Below, in pieces: positions 22,071 through 33,069 of a stretch of DNA of 64,000 bases (its first letter is position 1; every line of letters starts with the position of its first letter). The notes beneath the pieces were generated by a model, which saw nothing but the letters and a program-made list of their open reading frames with translations, did no database searches and was not told the origin of the DNA. This stretch comes from Diospyros lotus (Eukaryota > Streptophyta > Magnoliopsida > Ericales > Ebenaceae), in contig NC_068346.1 of NCBI RefSeq assembly GCF_014633365.1, positions 32,034,639 through 32,098,638 on the forward strand, given 5' to 3'. The translations under genes were made by a program, and so were the position numbers.

Positions 22071-22773
22071 AAATAACAATAGTGAGCAGGGATCAACATG
22101 TGGTTCATAATTTTTGTGGCCCTTACCAACCAAAATGTACAGCATCAATATTTTATTTTGCCCAATTTCTCTCTTTCCCTCCTAATGCTCTAGCTATTCA
22201 TCATGGACACTTTGAAATAGGTGCCAAATTTGTATGATCTCATACTCATTGGATATATCAAAATTTGTGTTCAACACGCCACATTGATGTCTACAGTTGG
22301 ATAGACTTAGAATTTAGTTGATGCCTTAAGCATAACTTGATTTTGTATATTTATTTACATTTGTTGAAGACTTATTGACTTGAGGACTTGAGTACTATTC
22401 TTTCATGCTGTAAGAAATTAACAAAATAATATGTCTATGCTGAATGACTTTAAGTGGAGATTGACAATTGAATTAGTTATTTTATTCAATATTTTCTATT
22501 GCTATCATATTTATATGCATGGCTAACAAAGATGTATGGCAAACAAAGTTTTCTATATCTTTTCATGTCTCCCATTTCATACAACTGCCCAGCAGCCCAT
22601 GCCAATGTCATTTGCATCTGTACCTCTTAGCACTGTACTAACATAGACTAAGTTGCACCCACCAGTCGCTCTTTAATTTTTCTACCCAAACTGACATCAA
22701 TAGATTTGTTCACTTGACCCATAATTTACCAATTGGGGACGGTCCTACATAAAATCCCAAGTCTACAACTAAT

Positions 22774-22933
22774 TGTTGAATCTGTGTATATCTTATTTTC
22801 TTGTACAGCATGTTTCCATTTGTTTATTGTCTCCTAATGGTTGTAGTTCTCTTCCCTATTAATAGGGAATGTATTCCCCTGCACATGATTAAGTGAATAA
22901 GAGTTTTTTCACTATTCTTCCCTATTTACTACA
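22774..22933 (+). repeat. 5' LTR of the compact copia
   Basis: A 160-bp TGTTGAATCT...TTTACTACA repeat that closely matches the 3' copy. It ends directly at the primer site. Confidence 0.9.
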
Positions 22934-23164
22934 TGGTATCAGAGCAAAGCTCCTAGGGTGTCTATTCGATCCTCATCATCTCCATCCCGGGGCTTGTTCT
23001 ATCTCCCGGCCTTCATCGCCGGCTACCTTGCTCTCATTTAACAAAGGGTCTCTCTAGGTTCCTCTATCAAAACCGATCGCCGCTGCCACTGGTGCTGCCC
23101 ACCAGAAGTTCAGCGAATAGGAGGACTCCGACGCTAGCAACCACAGCTGATATCAACCGGTAGG

Positions 23165-24505
23165 GTGTAGATGGGTGTTTAATGTGAAATACAATGCTGA
23201 TGATACATTGGAAAGATACAAAGCCTGATTAGTGACTAAGGGCTATACTCAAACGTATGGCATAGATTACTTGAAAACATTTGCACCCGTGGCAAAGATA
23301 ACTACACTAAGGGTTCTCCTATCTTTGGTTAGCTGTTATGGCTGGGAGTTGATGCAACTAGATTTGAAAAATGCCTTCCTACATGGTGACTTGGAGGAAG
23401 AGGTATTTATGGATCCCCCACCTGGTTTTCCTAATGAAAGTTCAGGTTATGCTTGCAAATTAAAGAAAGCTATGTATAGATTAAAGCAATGCCCAAGAGT
23501 TTGGTTTGACTCAAGGGCTATGAAGGCAATGGGGTATCAGCAAAGTAGAAAGGATCACACGTTATTCATAAAACATTCAAAGAAAGGTACTCTAACAGCC
23601 CTACTTGTTTATGTTAATGATATAATTGTTACTGGCAATGATAAGGATGAGCAAAAATTGTTAGAGGGAAATCTGGCCTGAGAATTTGACATCAAAGACC
23701 TTGGTAGGCTCAAGTATTTCTTGGGAATAGAGATTGAATACTCAAAGGAAGGTATATTTCTTTCCAAAAGGAAATATACCATGGACTTATTGGAAGAAAC
23801 CAAATTGCTAGGTGGCAGGGCAGCAAATACTCCCTTGGATCCTAACCTAAAATTAGGACCAAGTGATAGTCCATTGGTTGATAAGGGGAGATATCAGAGG
23901 CTAGTCAAAAGATTGATTTACTTATCTCACACTAGGCTTGACATAGCTTTTGCGGTTAGTTTGGTGAGTCAATTCATGCATAGTCCCACTGAAAAACATA
24001 TGCAAGTTGTACGAAGGATTTTGTGCTATCTGAAGTCAACACCTGGAAAAGGTCTATTGTTTAAGTCAAGATAGAAGTTAGAAGTCAGGGGATACACTGA
24101 TGTTGACTATAGTGGTTCACTTGCTGATAGGAGGTCCACTACCAGCTACTGGGTGTTTTTTGGGGAAAATCTAGTGTTATGGAGAAGCAAAAAATAAGGA
24201 GTTGTGGCCAGGTCTAGTGCTGAAACAGAATTTAGGGCAATGACCCTTGGATTGTGTGAATTATTTCGGCTGAAAATTATGCTTAGTGATTAGAAAATAC
24301 TTGGACATTGTCCTATGAAGTTAATGTATGACAATCAAATCAACATTGCACACAATCCGGTACAACATGATCGCATTAAGCATGTTGAGATTGATCGCCA
24401 TTTCATAAAATAAAAAAAGCTAGATACTAGAGAGATTTGTTTGTCTTTTGTTCCCTGAAAAAATCAGCTAGCTGATTTGCTCACTAAAGGTTTATCAACT
24501 TGAGG
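23165..24505 (+). pseudogene. Copia reverse transcriptase and RNase H, inactive
   Basis: The frame starts in RT at GCRWVFNVKYN, with a stop after ERYKA. It continues with GYTQTYGIDYLKTFAPVAKI, LDLKNAFLHGDLEEEVFMD and MYRLKQCPRVWF. The catalytic YVDD appears as YVND, losing one metal-binding Asp. Then come YFLGIEIEYSKEG, LLEETKLLGG, RYQRLVKRLIYLSHTRLDIA and YLKSTPGKGLLF. RNase H follows with DVDYSGS, SSAETEFRA and HDRIKHVEIDRHFIK. Stops at 23681, 24074, near 24196 and later, plus the YVND change, make it non-functional. Confidence 0.85.
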
Positions 24506-24510
24506 GGGAG

Positions 24511-24667
24511 TGTTGAATCTGTGTATATTGTATTTTCTTATACATGTTTCCATTTGTTTATTGTCTCCTAATGGTTGTAGTTCTCTTCCCTATTAATAGG
24601 GAATGTATTTCCATGCATATGGTTAAGTGAATAAGAGTTTTTTCACTGTTCTTCCCTATTTACTACA
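24511..24667 (+). repeat. 3' LTR of the compact copia
   Basis: A 157-bp copy of the 5' LTR differing by a few substitutions and a 3-base deletion after CTTATACA. It is followed by the target duplication ctaat. Confidence 0.9.
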
Positions 24668-24730
24668 CTAATTCATGTTTCCTGAATGGTTACAACAAAA
24701 TAATAGATCTTAAATGAAAGGTCCAACAGT

Positions 24731-24932
24731 GAATGTGCATGCTCTTTAGCCAGGGGGAAGAGGGAAAAACACTTGAATGCAAGACTTGCAATCTAGGACA
24801 AGCATGGGGTCATTGAATATGCATGCTCTTTTACTAAGGGAAGGGAATAGCACATGAATGCAAGATTTGCAATCTAGAACAAGCACAGGGTCATTGAATA
24901 TGCATGTTCTTTTACTAGGGGAAGGGGAATAG
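24731..24932. repeat. Minisatellite-like tandem repeat, about 81-84 bp units, split by an LTR element
   Basis: Units begin at 24731, 24815 and 24896 with gaat(g/a)tgcatg.tctttta and contain ttgaatgcaaga.t(t/c)gcaatct. The third unit is cut at 24932 by the insertion and resumes at 28593 (cacttgaatgcaagactcgcaat), ending near 28636. Confidence 0.85.
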
Positions 24933-25334
24933 TGTCATGACCCAAGAATTTATAGAAGGGCAATATAGTAATAGGTTGATAATAGTTGTTAGAAGATATT
25001 TTAGATATTTTAGCAATTGGTTAGAAGCACATGGGTGTTGTTATGCAGTTAGTTAAGAGCAAATATGCCTATATAAGGTTACGTAAATGGATGGGATTTT
25101 TCATGCTGGAAATTGATATTGAATCTCTCATTTTCCTCTCTACATTTCTCTCCAAATCTCCCTCTCGTTTCTCTCTATTACTCTCTCCCTTTCTATTGAT
25201 TTCTTCCCCCATTTCTGCCCCATTTCCCTCTCCAATCATTCTGTTCTTAGTTATATTTCAATTCTGATTTCTTCTCCAATTCAATTCCTCTCTAATTACT
25301 TCTTAAACCTGTTATGAACTCTAGGTTCATGACA
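24933..25334 (+). repeat. 5' LTR of the LARD-like element
   Basis: 402 bp. A TATA-like GCCTATATAAGG lies at 25068-25079, placing the transcript start just downstream. It is pyrimidine-rich from 25120 to 25310. Confidence 0.9.
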
Positions 25335-25336
25335 AA

Positions 25337-25349
25337 TGGTATCAGAGAG
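25337..25349 (+). other. Primer binding site of the LARD-like element
   Basis: TGGTATCAGAGAG, two bases after the LTR end, matching the initiator tRNA-Met class. Confidence 0.8.
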
Positions 25350-27070
25350 ATTGTTCCTCGGCTGTGAGTTCGGAAATTCAATAGTTGTCCGGTCCAATTT
25401 TGAAGTAATCAAGATAGATTCGAAGCAGAACAGTCAATCCTTGGCTGTGATTGCTATAAAGTCGTGTAGCACTCAACAGCAATTCCAATGGTGTTTCCAA
25501 TGAAGTGATTGATCAGTGAGATTGGTAAGTCTCGTTTGACAATTGGAAGGCGAAGCAATTCCGTTGAACATCCTTAGCCTTCGATCTCTTTCGCTAGTGC
25601 AAATTCCAACTATCCTAGCGGCGGAATTTAGGGACAGATCTGAACGAATTCCTAGTGACGGTCCTCCTACTACTTTGTAATTTCTGACGCTAATTTATAG
25701 TCGCTACATGTCGAATCTCTGCTGTGTTGTGTGAATTTCAAACGCGAAGTAGGAGGATTGGCTTTCGGCTTGAGAATTTCGGGAAGTGTTGACTGAGCAA
25801 GGAAGGTGAGCAACCCCAACAATTCCCTTGGTGAATTCCAATCAATTATTTATTATCATTTCTGTTCAGAATTTGAAGGCGACTAGGCTAGGCGATTCCG
25901 ACGAAGCTTCCAACGACCCCCTAGAGCAATTTAGGTTGATCGGAAATTGCAGTCGAAGCAGATTTGGAGTATTGGACAGTGATTAGGTGAGTACTCCACT
26001 GGGAATCTTGGTTGGCGTTGATTATGGCTAGGTACTAGGTAGCAATCAATTGCAAGCCATAATTGAATACTGACTTGGGAGGCGAAGCAAGAGGTGGATG
26101 TCTGGCCACGAATTTCGACAAGCTCCGCACGAAGTGGAAGCAGGTTGGGGCAGTCCTTGAATCACAACAGTTGCATAGAGAGTCTGGGCAATCTTGGATT
26201 TGCTGTGATCGAGTGCTGGAAACGATTGCAGCAAGCGAATCCATTGGAGAAACGTCGTCAATCGGGTGGAATTCTAGGGAGTGGAAGGAATACACGTGAA
26301 TTCCGGCAAATCCAGACTATCTTGGCGGCAGAATTCAAGGACAGATCAGCCACGTTCGCTGATCCAAAGTGGAGCAAATCTTGAGCGATAACTGATCCAT
26401 AATGGTCCATTGCAGTGAATTTCAGCGATCAGCTTGGATTGCTGTCAGTCCTAGACTCTTGATTAGCAATTAATTGCAGATCAGGGAAGGTAATGGTTGC
26501 GGAATGAAAAGGATTCGTGACTCTTACTTATAGTGGGGAGGCTAAAGCAAATTCGGCGGATTTATAAACCAATTCATAAAATTATTGCGTCCATCAGGTC
26601 TTAATTACGGGGAATTCCTTTGGTTACAGCACAGTCCAGCAAGGGAGGCGAGCAGCCCAGGCCATTCTAGCACTAAATTTCGGCGATCTAGCAGAACTCC
26701 GACAGGTGGAAGGAATACATTTGAGTTTTAACAATTTGGGGTGCAATTGAGTGGTTGGGTAAGGCAAGTCCAACGGTGATTCCAGTAAGTACAAGGAAAT
26801 ATTGCAATAGGCGTGACAGGAGAATTGACAGCCCTAGGCAACTCTTGAAGGCCAACCAAAGTTGTTGTAATGTGCAAATTATCTTGTACCGAAACCAGGT
26901 TTGATTTTCGAAGAGTGAATCCGATGCCTGGGGTGATAGACGGCTGCCATAGCATTGAGGATTGGAGTTTGGGAGGCGGACTTCGTTGGCAAGCTAGTAA
27001 GGTGAATTCTACTCCGTTTAGGCTATTGCCAACTAATGTGGTTAATTTTCAAGCAAGAGAGTAGCCTCAA

Positions 27071-28073
27071 TTGCAGTGGAGTAGTGCTGCATTTTTAGTG
27101 GGATGTCCTACTCGGGAGGTTTTGGGAAGCAATGCCCACGTCATACAATCAAGTCCTCAATGGCAGCAAAAAAATGCTACATTTTCAGTTGACCAGAAGC
27201 ATCAAACATGGGGAAAGAATTTTGAGAAAGAGATTAGCCAAGGGTACAAGGAAACAAGCAGTGGGATTCATGAAACGTGCAAGAAATTCAGTCACATGGT
27301 CCGCGAGAAGCTACAGGAGTTTGCAATGATACTGACTAAAAAGTATCATTACAACTTTCCGATAAAATATTTCGATGATTATTACGGAAGTTTTAACAAA
27401 GAGAACTTCCTTAAAATGGAGCAACCACGGCAAGAGTTAATACACTTAAATGTGCCAAATAAGGGCTGGTAGGAAAGAAATGAAGGGTCAAGCCAGATTG
27501 TAGATTTCTCTTCCATCCAAGGCAAGTTTCTTGCGAATTATGACCTTGATAGTAGGTCTATCCACCACCAGAAGATTCAAAGTGGTGAGAAATTCTTGAC
27601 GCCGGTTGTAGCTGGGGAAAAAGCTTAAGGAGGCAATTGAAGAAGTCAAAGGTTTTGTCAAAGGGAACAAAACTCCCACTGCTGTATTGGTTCTTCCCCC
27701 AGTTGGCAAATCTAAATGCTTGTCTATTACATTGAAGGACGAACAGAAGGCTAGAGAACTCGTTAGTCAACCTTCTGCATTCAAAACAACACACAACGAA
27801 GATGATGAGAAGGGGGTAACATATGTGGTAGTTGGTCGGTTGAGTGAGTTTTGGAATGATCGACATTTGAAGGCTGTAGGGTTGCAGATTTCAGATGCTA
27901 CTTGCGACAAAGAGCGGCTAAATTCATTGAAGGCATTTGATGTGAACACATTGACAGGTTTTGGCATTATATTGGATCCCCAGACTATGGGTACTAGCAA
28001 CCTTAATTTGGTAGCTATTGCAAACCCAAGGGAAATAGTATGTTACTCTTTGGAGAAAGATGCAGTTCTGTGA
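27071..28073 (+). pseudogene. Unknown ORF inside the LARD-like element
   Basis: One ancestral frame of about 330 codons can be followed. 27071-27628 is open except for a single TAG at 27470 (includes KNATFSVDQKHQTWGKNFEK and KKYHYNFPIKYFDDYYGSFN). After a frame change near 27610 it continues to 28073 (KEAIEEVKGFVKGNKTPTA, LPPVGKSKCLSITLKDEQKA, GVTYVVVGRLSEFWNDRHLK, TGFGIILDPQT). The composition is that of a soluble mixed alpha/beta protein. There is no retroelement motif, signal peptide or membrane segment. I do not recognise the family. It may be a captured host gene or an element-specific protein. It ends 120 bp before the 3' LTR, in element orientation. Confidence 0.5.
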
Positions 28074-28196
28074 AACTTAGAAGGAGGAAGAAGGAAAGAA
28101 TGATGAACCAAATAGAGAAGGCTAGAATTGGATGAAGAGCCATGGCTACTTGTTGCAAGTTCTTGGGAATAAGAACTTTCTCAAGGAGGGGGGAAT

Positions 28197-28587
28197 TGTC
28201 ATGACCCAAGAATTTATAGAAGGGCAATATAGTAATAGGTTGATAATAGTTGTTAGAAGATATTTTAGATATTTTAGCAATTAGTTAGAAATACATGGGT
28301 GTTGTTATGCAGTTAGTTAGGAGCAAATATGCCTATATAAGGTTACGTAAACGGATGGGATTTTTCATGCTGGAAATTGATATTGAATCTCTCATTTTTC
28401 TCTCTACATTTCTCTCCAAATCTCCCTCTCGTTTCTCTCTATTAATCTCTCCCTTTCTACTAATTTCTTCCCCCATTTCCCTCTCCAATCATTCTGTTCT
28501 CAGTTACATTTCAATTCTGATTTCTTCTCCGATTCAATTCCTCCCCAATTACTTCTTAAACCTGTTATGAACCCTAGGTTCATGACA
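28197..28587 (+). repeat. 3' LTR of the LARD-like element
   Basis: 391 bp, matching the 5' LTR with roughly 15 substitutions and one 11-base deletion (counted by eye). This suggests insertion some time ago but not ancient. Confidence 0.9.
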
Positions 28588-28636
28588 AATAGCACTTGAA
28601 TGCAAGACTCGCAATCCTGGAGAAGCAGAGGGAAAA

Positions 28637-30143
28637 TGACACATGGTGATTGAGCCATATTTTACTTGAAATGCAAATCCTTCAGAGGAAGACAACAGGA
28701 ATGCAATCAATGCTTGTGATTGCTGTTGTTGGACAATGGGACTATTTGCACCACATGTTCTGAAATGCAGTGCTATCTGATGCAGATGAAGAGTTCTAAA
28801 CCTGATAGCACTAAAAATTTTAGGCCTCAGCTTCCTAGTACAATTTAGATTTCCCAGTCTGATAAGGATTAGGATTTTTTTTTTTTTTCGAGTTTAATGT
28901 GGATTCCTAATTTGCTATATGTAAGTTTATAAATACCATACATGTATAGCAATTCTTCAAATTTAGATCATTGATCATTGAATTCAAAGAATGCATTTGA
29001 CATTCCCCCCCCCCCCCCCCCCCCCCTCTCTCTCTTCTCAGTTTCTCCTTCTTCTTCCCTTGTTTGGTCAGCTCTGCTTCGCTCTTATTTCTCTGTACTA
29101 TTCCTTTCTTCTCTCCTTGTTGTCCATAATCAATGTGCTACCAGAGCCTATTCTCTCTCTTTTTCTTTAGATGTTCCTTTCTATTCCCTTATCTGTCTTC
29201 TCTATATTATCTCTCTCAACTTCATTGCATTTCCTTCACTTTTTGTCATCTTCTCCACTCTCTGTTGTTTTGTTCCTCCTATCTTTTTGTACATGCCCTT
29301 CAATTATTCCTCTCTCCTCCTTCCCATAGGTGTACTGTTTTGAATAATTATTTAGAAGTGCAGTCATTCAGGACCATTGGACAACAAAACTTTTATGCTT
29401 GCGTTTCCTACTTCAATTTAGAAATCCTAGTTTGGAAAGAATTATGAATGTTTTGTTTTGTTTCTTAGTTTGAATTGGATTTCAAGTTTTCTAGGATCAC
29501 ATGAATATATAGATCCTCCCCCTCTTCTCCTCAGTTTCTTCTTCTGCCAGATCCTCCTCCCCTTATTTAATTTTCTTTGTTCTTTTTTTTCTCTCATTTG
29601 TGCTTCATCTCTAAGGTTCACTGGATCATCATTTTTACTAGTTTTTCTAGCCTCTAACAATGAACATAACTTTGGACTTAAAATTGACTGGTGTATGTAA
29701 ACTACATTTTTGTTTTCACAGTATAATTGATAAAAGTTAGCAAATGATTTAATAACATCAAATTTCTAGGAACTCTCACTCCATTTATATTTCTATGACT
29801 TAAAATATCATACTGCTAGTTGATCTATAGAATTTGGTCAATAACAAAAGGCAAAGTGTAGTGTTAGTCTCTCATTCATCATAGATTCAATTAAATTGCT
29901 TTCAACATGAAAGTTAGAAGGCTTGAACAGAAACATTAAAAATTTACAGATAAAATTAAAAATTACTAGTTTTCAGGTTCAGTTTTGATAAAAAGAAAAT
30001 CAAATTAAAAACAAAGTAAACACAGCAAAAGGGAAAAGAAAATTGAATTTTAAAAAGGATTGGTAAAAAACTGTTAAAGAACAGATGAAGAAGCTATTTT
30101 CAAGCAACTCCAAGACACCACTGCCATAAAATTCATTATAGTC
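28637..30143. other. Intergenic stretch with poly-C and CT-rich runs
   Basis: A run of 22 C at 29005-29026 is followed by CT-rich sequence to about 29330, and another CT-rich block stands at 29515-29600. No exon was recognised. If the distant ADF exon 1 is right, this is intron sequence. Confidence 0.5.
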
Positions 30144-30437
30144 TGTTGGACGGAATTAAGGAGCCAAAGACAAGAAGACTTTCAGCTAAAGAAGAAGTCT
30201 AGTAGATGTGGATAAATTAGAGTAGATAATATGAAATTTATATAGTGTAAATCTTGTTGTAAAGTTGGATTTAATTCCTAAGTTTTAGAAGATAGTTTTT
30301 CCTATTTTTTTGGAGATAGATATTCTAAATCTTCTCCTATTTTCTAGGAGGAAGAATAAAATCCTAAGCTGTATATAAACTCCTCTTGTGAGTTCCATGA
30401 TTTATTCAAGTCTTTAATCTTTCTAAGATTTGTTTCA
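30144..30437 (+). repeat. 5' LTR of the large copia
   Basis: 294 bp with a TATA-like GTATATAAACTCC at about 30371. It matches the 3' LTR except for a roughly 24-base segment near 30293-30317 that is absent there. Confidence 0.9.
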
Positions 30438-30514
30438 TGGTATCAGAGCCTTGTTCCATGATTTATTCAAGTGTTTAATCTTTCTAAGACTTGTTTCATG
30501 GTATTAGAGCCTTG
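30393..30514. repeat. 61-bp tandem duplication of LTR end plus primer site
   Basis: The segment ttccatgatttattcaag through atggtatcagagccttg (30393-30453) is repeated at 30454-30514. This gives a second LTR terminus and a second primer site (TGGTATTAGAGCC at about 30499). Confidence 0.85.
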
Positions 30515-30559
30515 TTTCGATTTTCTATACTCAGCATTTCATTAGCTGCAGTCGAGAAC

Positions 30560-31279
30560 ATGGCAGATCATCATCAGAATCCTACTCTAACTGAGGCATC
30601 AGCCACAAGCTCTCCGAGCATTCTTCCTCATCTTCCTTTTGCAGCCAGTTATTCCACCAGTCCGATTGATCATCATCCACTACAAATCACTCACTATAAA
30701 CTAAATGGGAGTAATTTTAGGGAGTGCTCTCAATCTGTGATGTTGGTTATCAAAGGGAAAGGAAAATTTGGTTACTTAACTGGGTCTATTCCTTCTCCAT
30801 CAACGACAACAGCTACATATGATGTTTGGGAGGCTGAAAATTCCACCATAATGGTATGGTTAATAAACTCAATGGAGCCTAAGATTGGTAGAGCTTATCT
30901 ATTTTATAAAACTACAAAAGAGGTGTGGGATTCGGTCCAATAGATGTACTCGGACCTAGAGAATTCATTCCAATGTTTTGAGATCCGATCTGCCATCAAA
31001 ACAACCCACCAAGGTACTTTAACTGTTACTGATTATTTTAATCTTTTGATTGAACTAGGAAATGAGATGGATCTTTTCTACATTGTTAATTGGAAGTGCT
31101 CAGAAGATAGTAATCTATACAATAAAATGATTGAAAAGGATAGGGTGTTTGATTTTCTCCATGGGTTGAATCTGGAATTAGATGAAGTTAGAGGAAGGAT
31201 ATTGGGGACAAAGCCCTTGCCCTCCCTCAAGGAGGCTTTTTCGGAAGTAAGATACTGGCGCATCCGATCATACGACTAG
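30560..31279 (+). pseudogene. Copia gag, truncated before the zinc knuckle
   Basis: It begins MADHHQNPTLTEASATSSPS. YKLNGSNFRECSQSVMLVIK matches the copia gag opening (LNGxNYxxWSxxM), and VWEAENSTIMVWLINSMEP follows. A stop ends the first part at 30941-30943, then MYSDLENSFQCFEIR, GTLTVTDYFNLLIEL and DFLHGLNLELDEVRGRILG follow to 31279. The CCHC knuckle and protease are missing, so a deletion lies near 31260-31290. Confidence 0.85.
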
Positions 31280-31292
31280 TTTAGCCTCTTAC

Positions 31293-32625
31293 ATGATAGA
31301 ATATGTAAAATGTACTACCTCTATTGAGATTTCTATGGCCAATGGAACTACTTCTCCTGTTATGGAGTTTGGAACTATTTGTATTTCTGGATTAAAGTTG
31401 AAATCAGTCTTGCATGTCCCTAGTTTACAATGTAACTTATTATCAGTCCATAAGATTACTCGAGATATGAATTGTTACGTCACTTTCTTTCCATCCTATT
31501 GCTTGTTTTAGGACCAAGCCTCGAAGATAATGATTGGCAATGCTAGGGAAAGAGACGGCTTATACTACTTCGTAGAAGATACCTTAGTTTCTGCAGCAAA
31601 TAAGGCTAGTTTAACAGTCACTACTAATGCCAAAATTCTTTTATGGCATAAAAGATTAGGACATCCAAGTTTTCCCTACTTATAGTTCTTGTACCCCCTG
31701 TTTTTCATCAATAAAAATCAGAATTTTGCATGTGAGCAGTGCACCCTTGCTAAACAAACCCGTGCCTCTCATCCTATTCAATCCTATAAACCATCTACTC
31801 ATTTCCATTTAATTCACAGTGATATTTGGGGACCATCTAAACACCCAAATATTTCTGATTCTCGATGGTTTATTACGTTTATTGATAATCACACTAGGGC
31901 TTGTTGGGTGTACCTAATGCAAAAAAAATCAGATGCCAGTTTTATCTTCAAGAAATTTCATAAACTAATCTTGAATATGTTTCAAACCTCCATTCACATT
32001 CTTCGAACAGATAATGGTCAAGAATATTTCTCTCATGACCTTACCAACTATCTTTCTAAACATGGTATTTATCATCAAAGCTCATGTCCTTATACGCCAC
32101 AACAAAATGGCATTGTAGAAAGGAAAAATAGGCACATCTTAGAGGTGGCCCGAGCAATTATGTTTACTACCAATGTTCTCTATTTTTACTGGGGAGAAGC
32201 TATGCTTACAGCAGCTTATTTAATTAACTGCCTCCCCTCCAAACCTTTGGGTTTTAAGACTCCTCTTGATCTCCTTTGTCAGTCCTTCCCGAAAACTGTG
32301 TTCCCTAATTCTATTTCTCCTAAGATCTTTGGTTGTGTTGTGTACATACACAACCATAGTCTTTCCTGTACCAAACTTGACCCAAAGACCATCAAATGCA
32401 TTTTTTATTGATTATTCTCCTTTCCAAAAAGGTTATAAGTGTTATTGTCCTAACACTCGGAAGATCTTTGTGACCACCAATGCTACATTTTATGAAGATC
32501 TCTCATTTTACCAATCATCTGGTCATCCTACTGTCAATCAACTTCTCCTTCCTAATTACTCTCCATTGATCATCTTCTACCAGTATGCTCTCAAGGGGGA
32601 GAATTACCACCTGAGAACATCTTAG
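31293..32625 (+). pseudogene. Copia protease remnant, GAG-pre-integrase and integrase
   Basis: 31293-31511 holds the tail of the protease region (LHVPSLQCNLLSV). Then ILLWHKRLGHPSF is the GAG-pre-integrase signature. The integrase zinc finger end is CEQCTLAKQTR. The catalytic core has all three acidic residues: HSDIWGP, TDNGQEY and NGIVERKNRH. GEAMLTAAYLINCLPS follows. A frameshift near 32405 precedes the C-terminal GYKCYCP...KIFVTTNATF. Stops occur at 31509 and 31682. Confidence 0.88.
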
Positions 32626-33069
32626 CACAACAATCTCAATCAATCTTCTTCCCCTTCTTCCTCTTCTTCCCTTCCTAGTTGTCCTTCCTCCCCTATGTCG
32701 AATGCAGCCTTTTTTCCTAAACCCATGTCCTGTTCTGGTGCTGATAATCCACCGCCTGGCTTAAGGGCTGATGATCCTTTATTGGTGTACTCAAGACATT
32801 CTCAGCCTCAACATTGCCAGTCATCACTTCCAAAAGCTGGCTAAGAAGCTAGTCCATCAGAGGACAGCTTGAAAAAGGATGAGACAGAAACTGACTAGCT
32901 GGCCAGTGGCCAAGATGATCTTGATTGGGCTATGCCAATTGCTCTAAGGAAGGGGGTAAGATCATGTGTAAAGTACCCTATGATTAATCATCTGTCTTAT
33001 TCTAAATTGTCTCCCCAGTTCAAAGGTTTTTGTGGCAAAAATTGACAGCATCCGAGAACCAAAAAATGT

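Larger units (their letters stand above)
22774..24667 (+). mobile_element. Compact Ty1/copia deletion derivative with both LTRs
   Basis: The 5' LTR (22774-22933) and 3' LTR (24511-24667) are flanked by perfect ctaat duplications (22769-22773, 24668-24672). The primer site TGGTATCAGAGC follows directly at 22934, and the purine tract TTGAGGGGGAG precedes the 3' LTR. Between them only a leader and the RT-RNase H part remain; gag, protease and integrase are deleted, the junction lying near 23160. Total length is about 1.9 kb, against roughly 5 kb for a full copia. Confidence 0.9.
24933..28587 (+). mobile_element. Non-autonomous LTR retrotransposon (LARD-like) with an unknown ORF
   Basis: LTRs 24933-25334 and 28197-28587 start TGTCATGACC and end TTCATGACA. 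A perfect aatag duplication flanks them (24928-24932, 28588-28592). The primer site TGGTATCAGAGAG is at 25337, and the purine tract CAAGGAGGGGGGAAT sits before the 3' LTR. The 2.86-kb interior shows no gag, protease, integrase, RT or RNase H motif on either strand. It instead carries a decayed ORF at 27071-28073 and internal repeats (25607-25650 resembles 26310-26353). It would depend on proteins from another element. Confidence 0.88.

Noticed and set aside
29133..29447. Open frames in the CT-rich block after the poly-C run
   Set aside because: Leu/Ser/Phe-rich low-complexity translations in several frames; no family motif.
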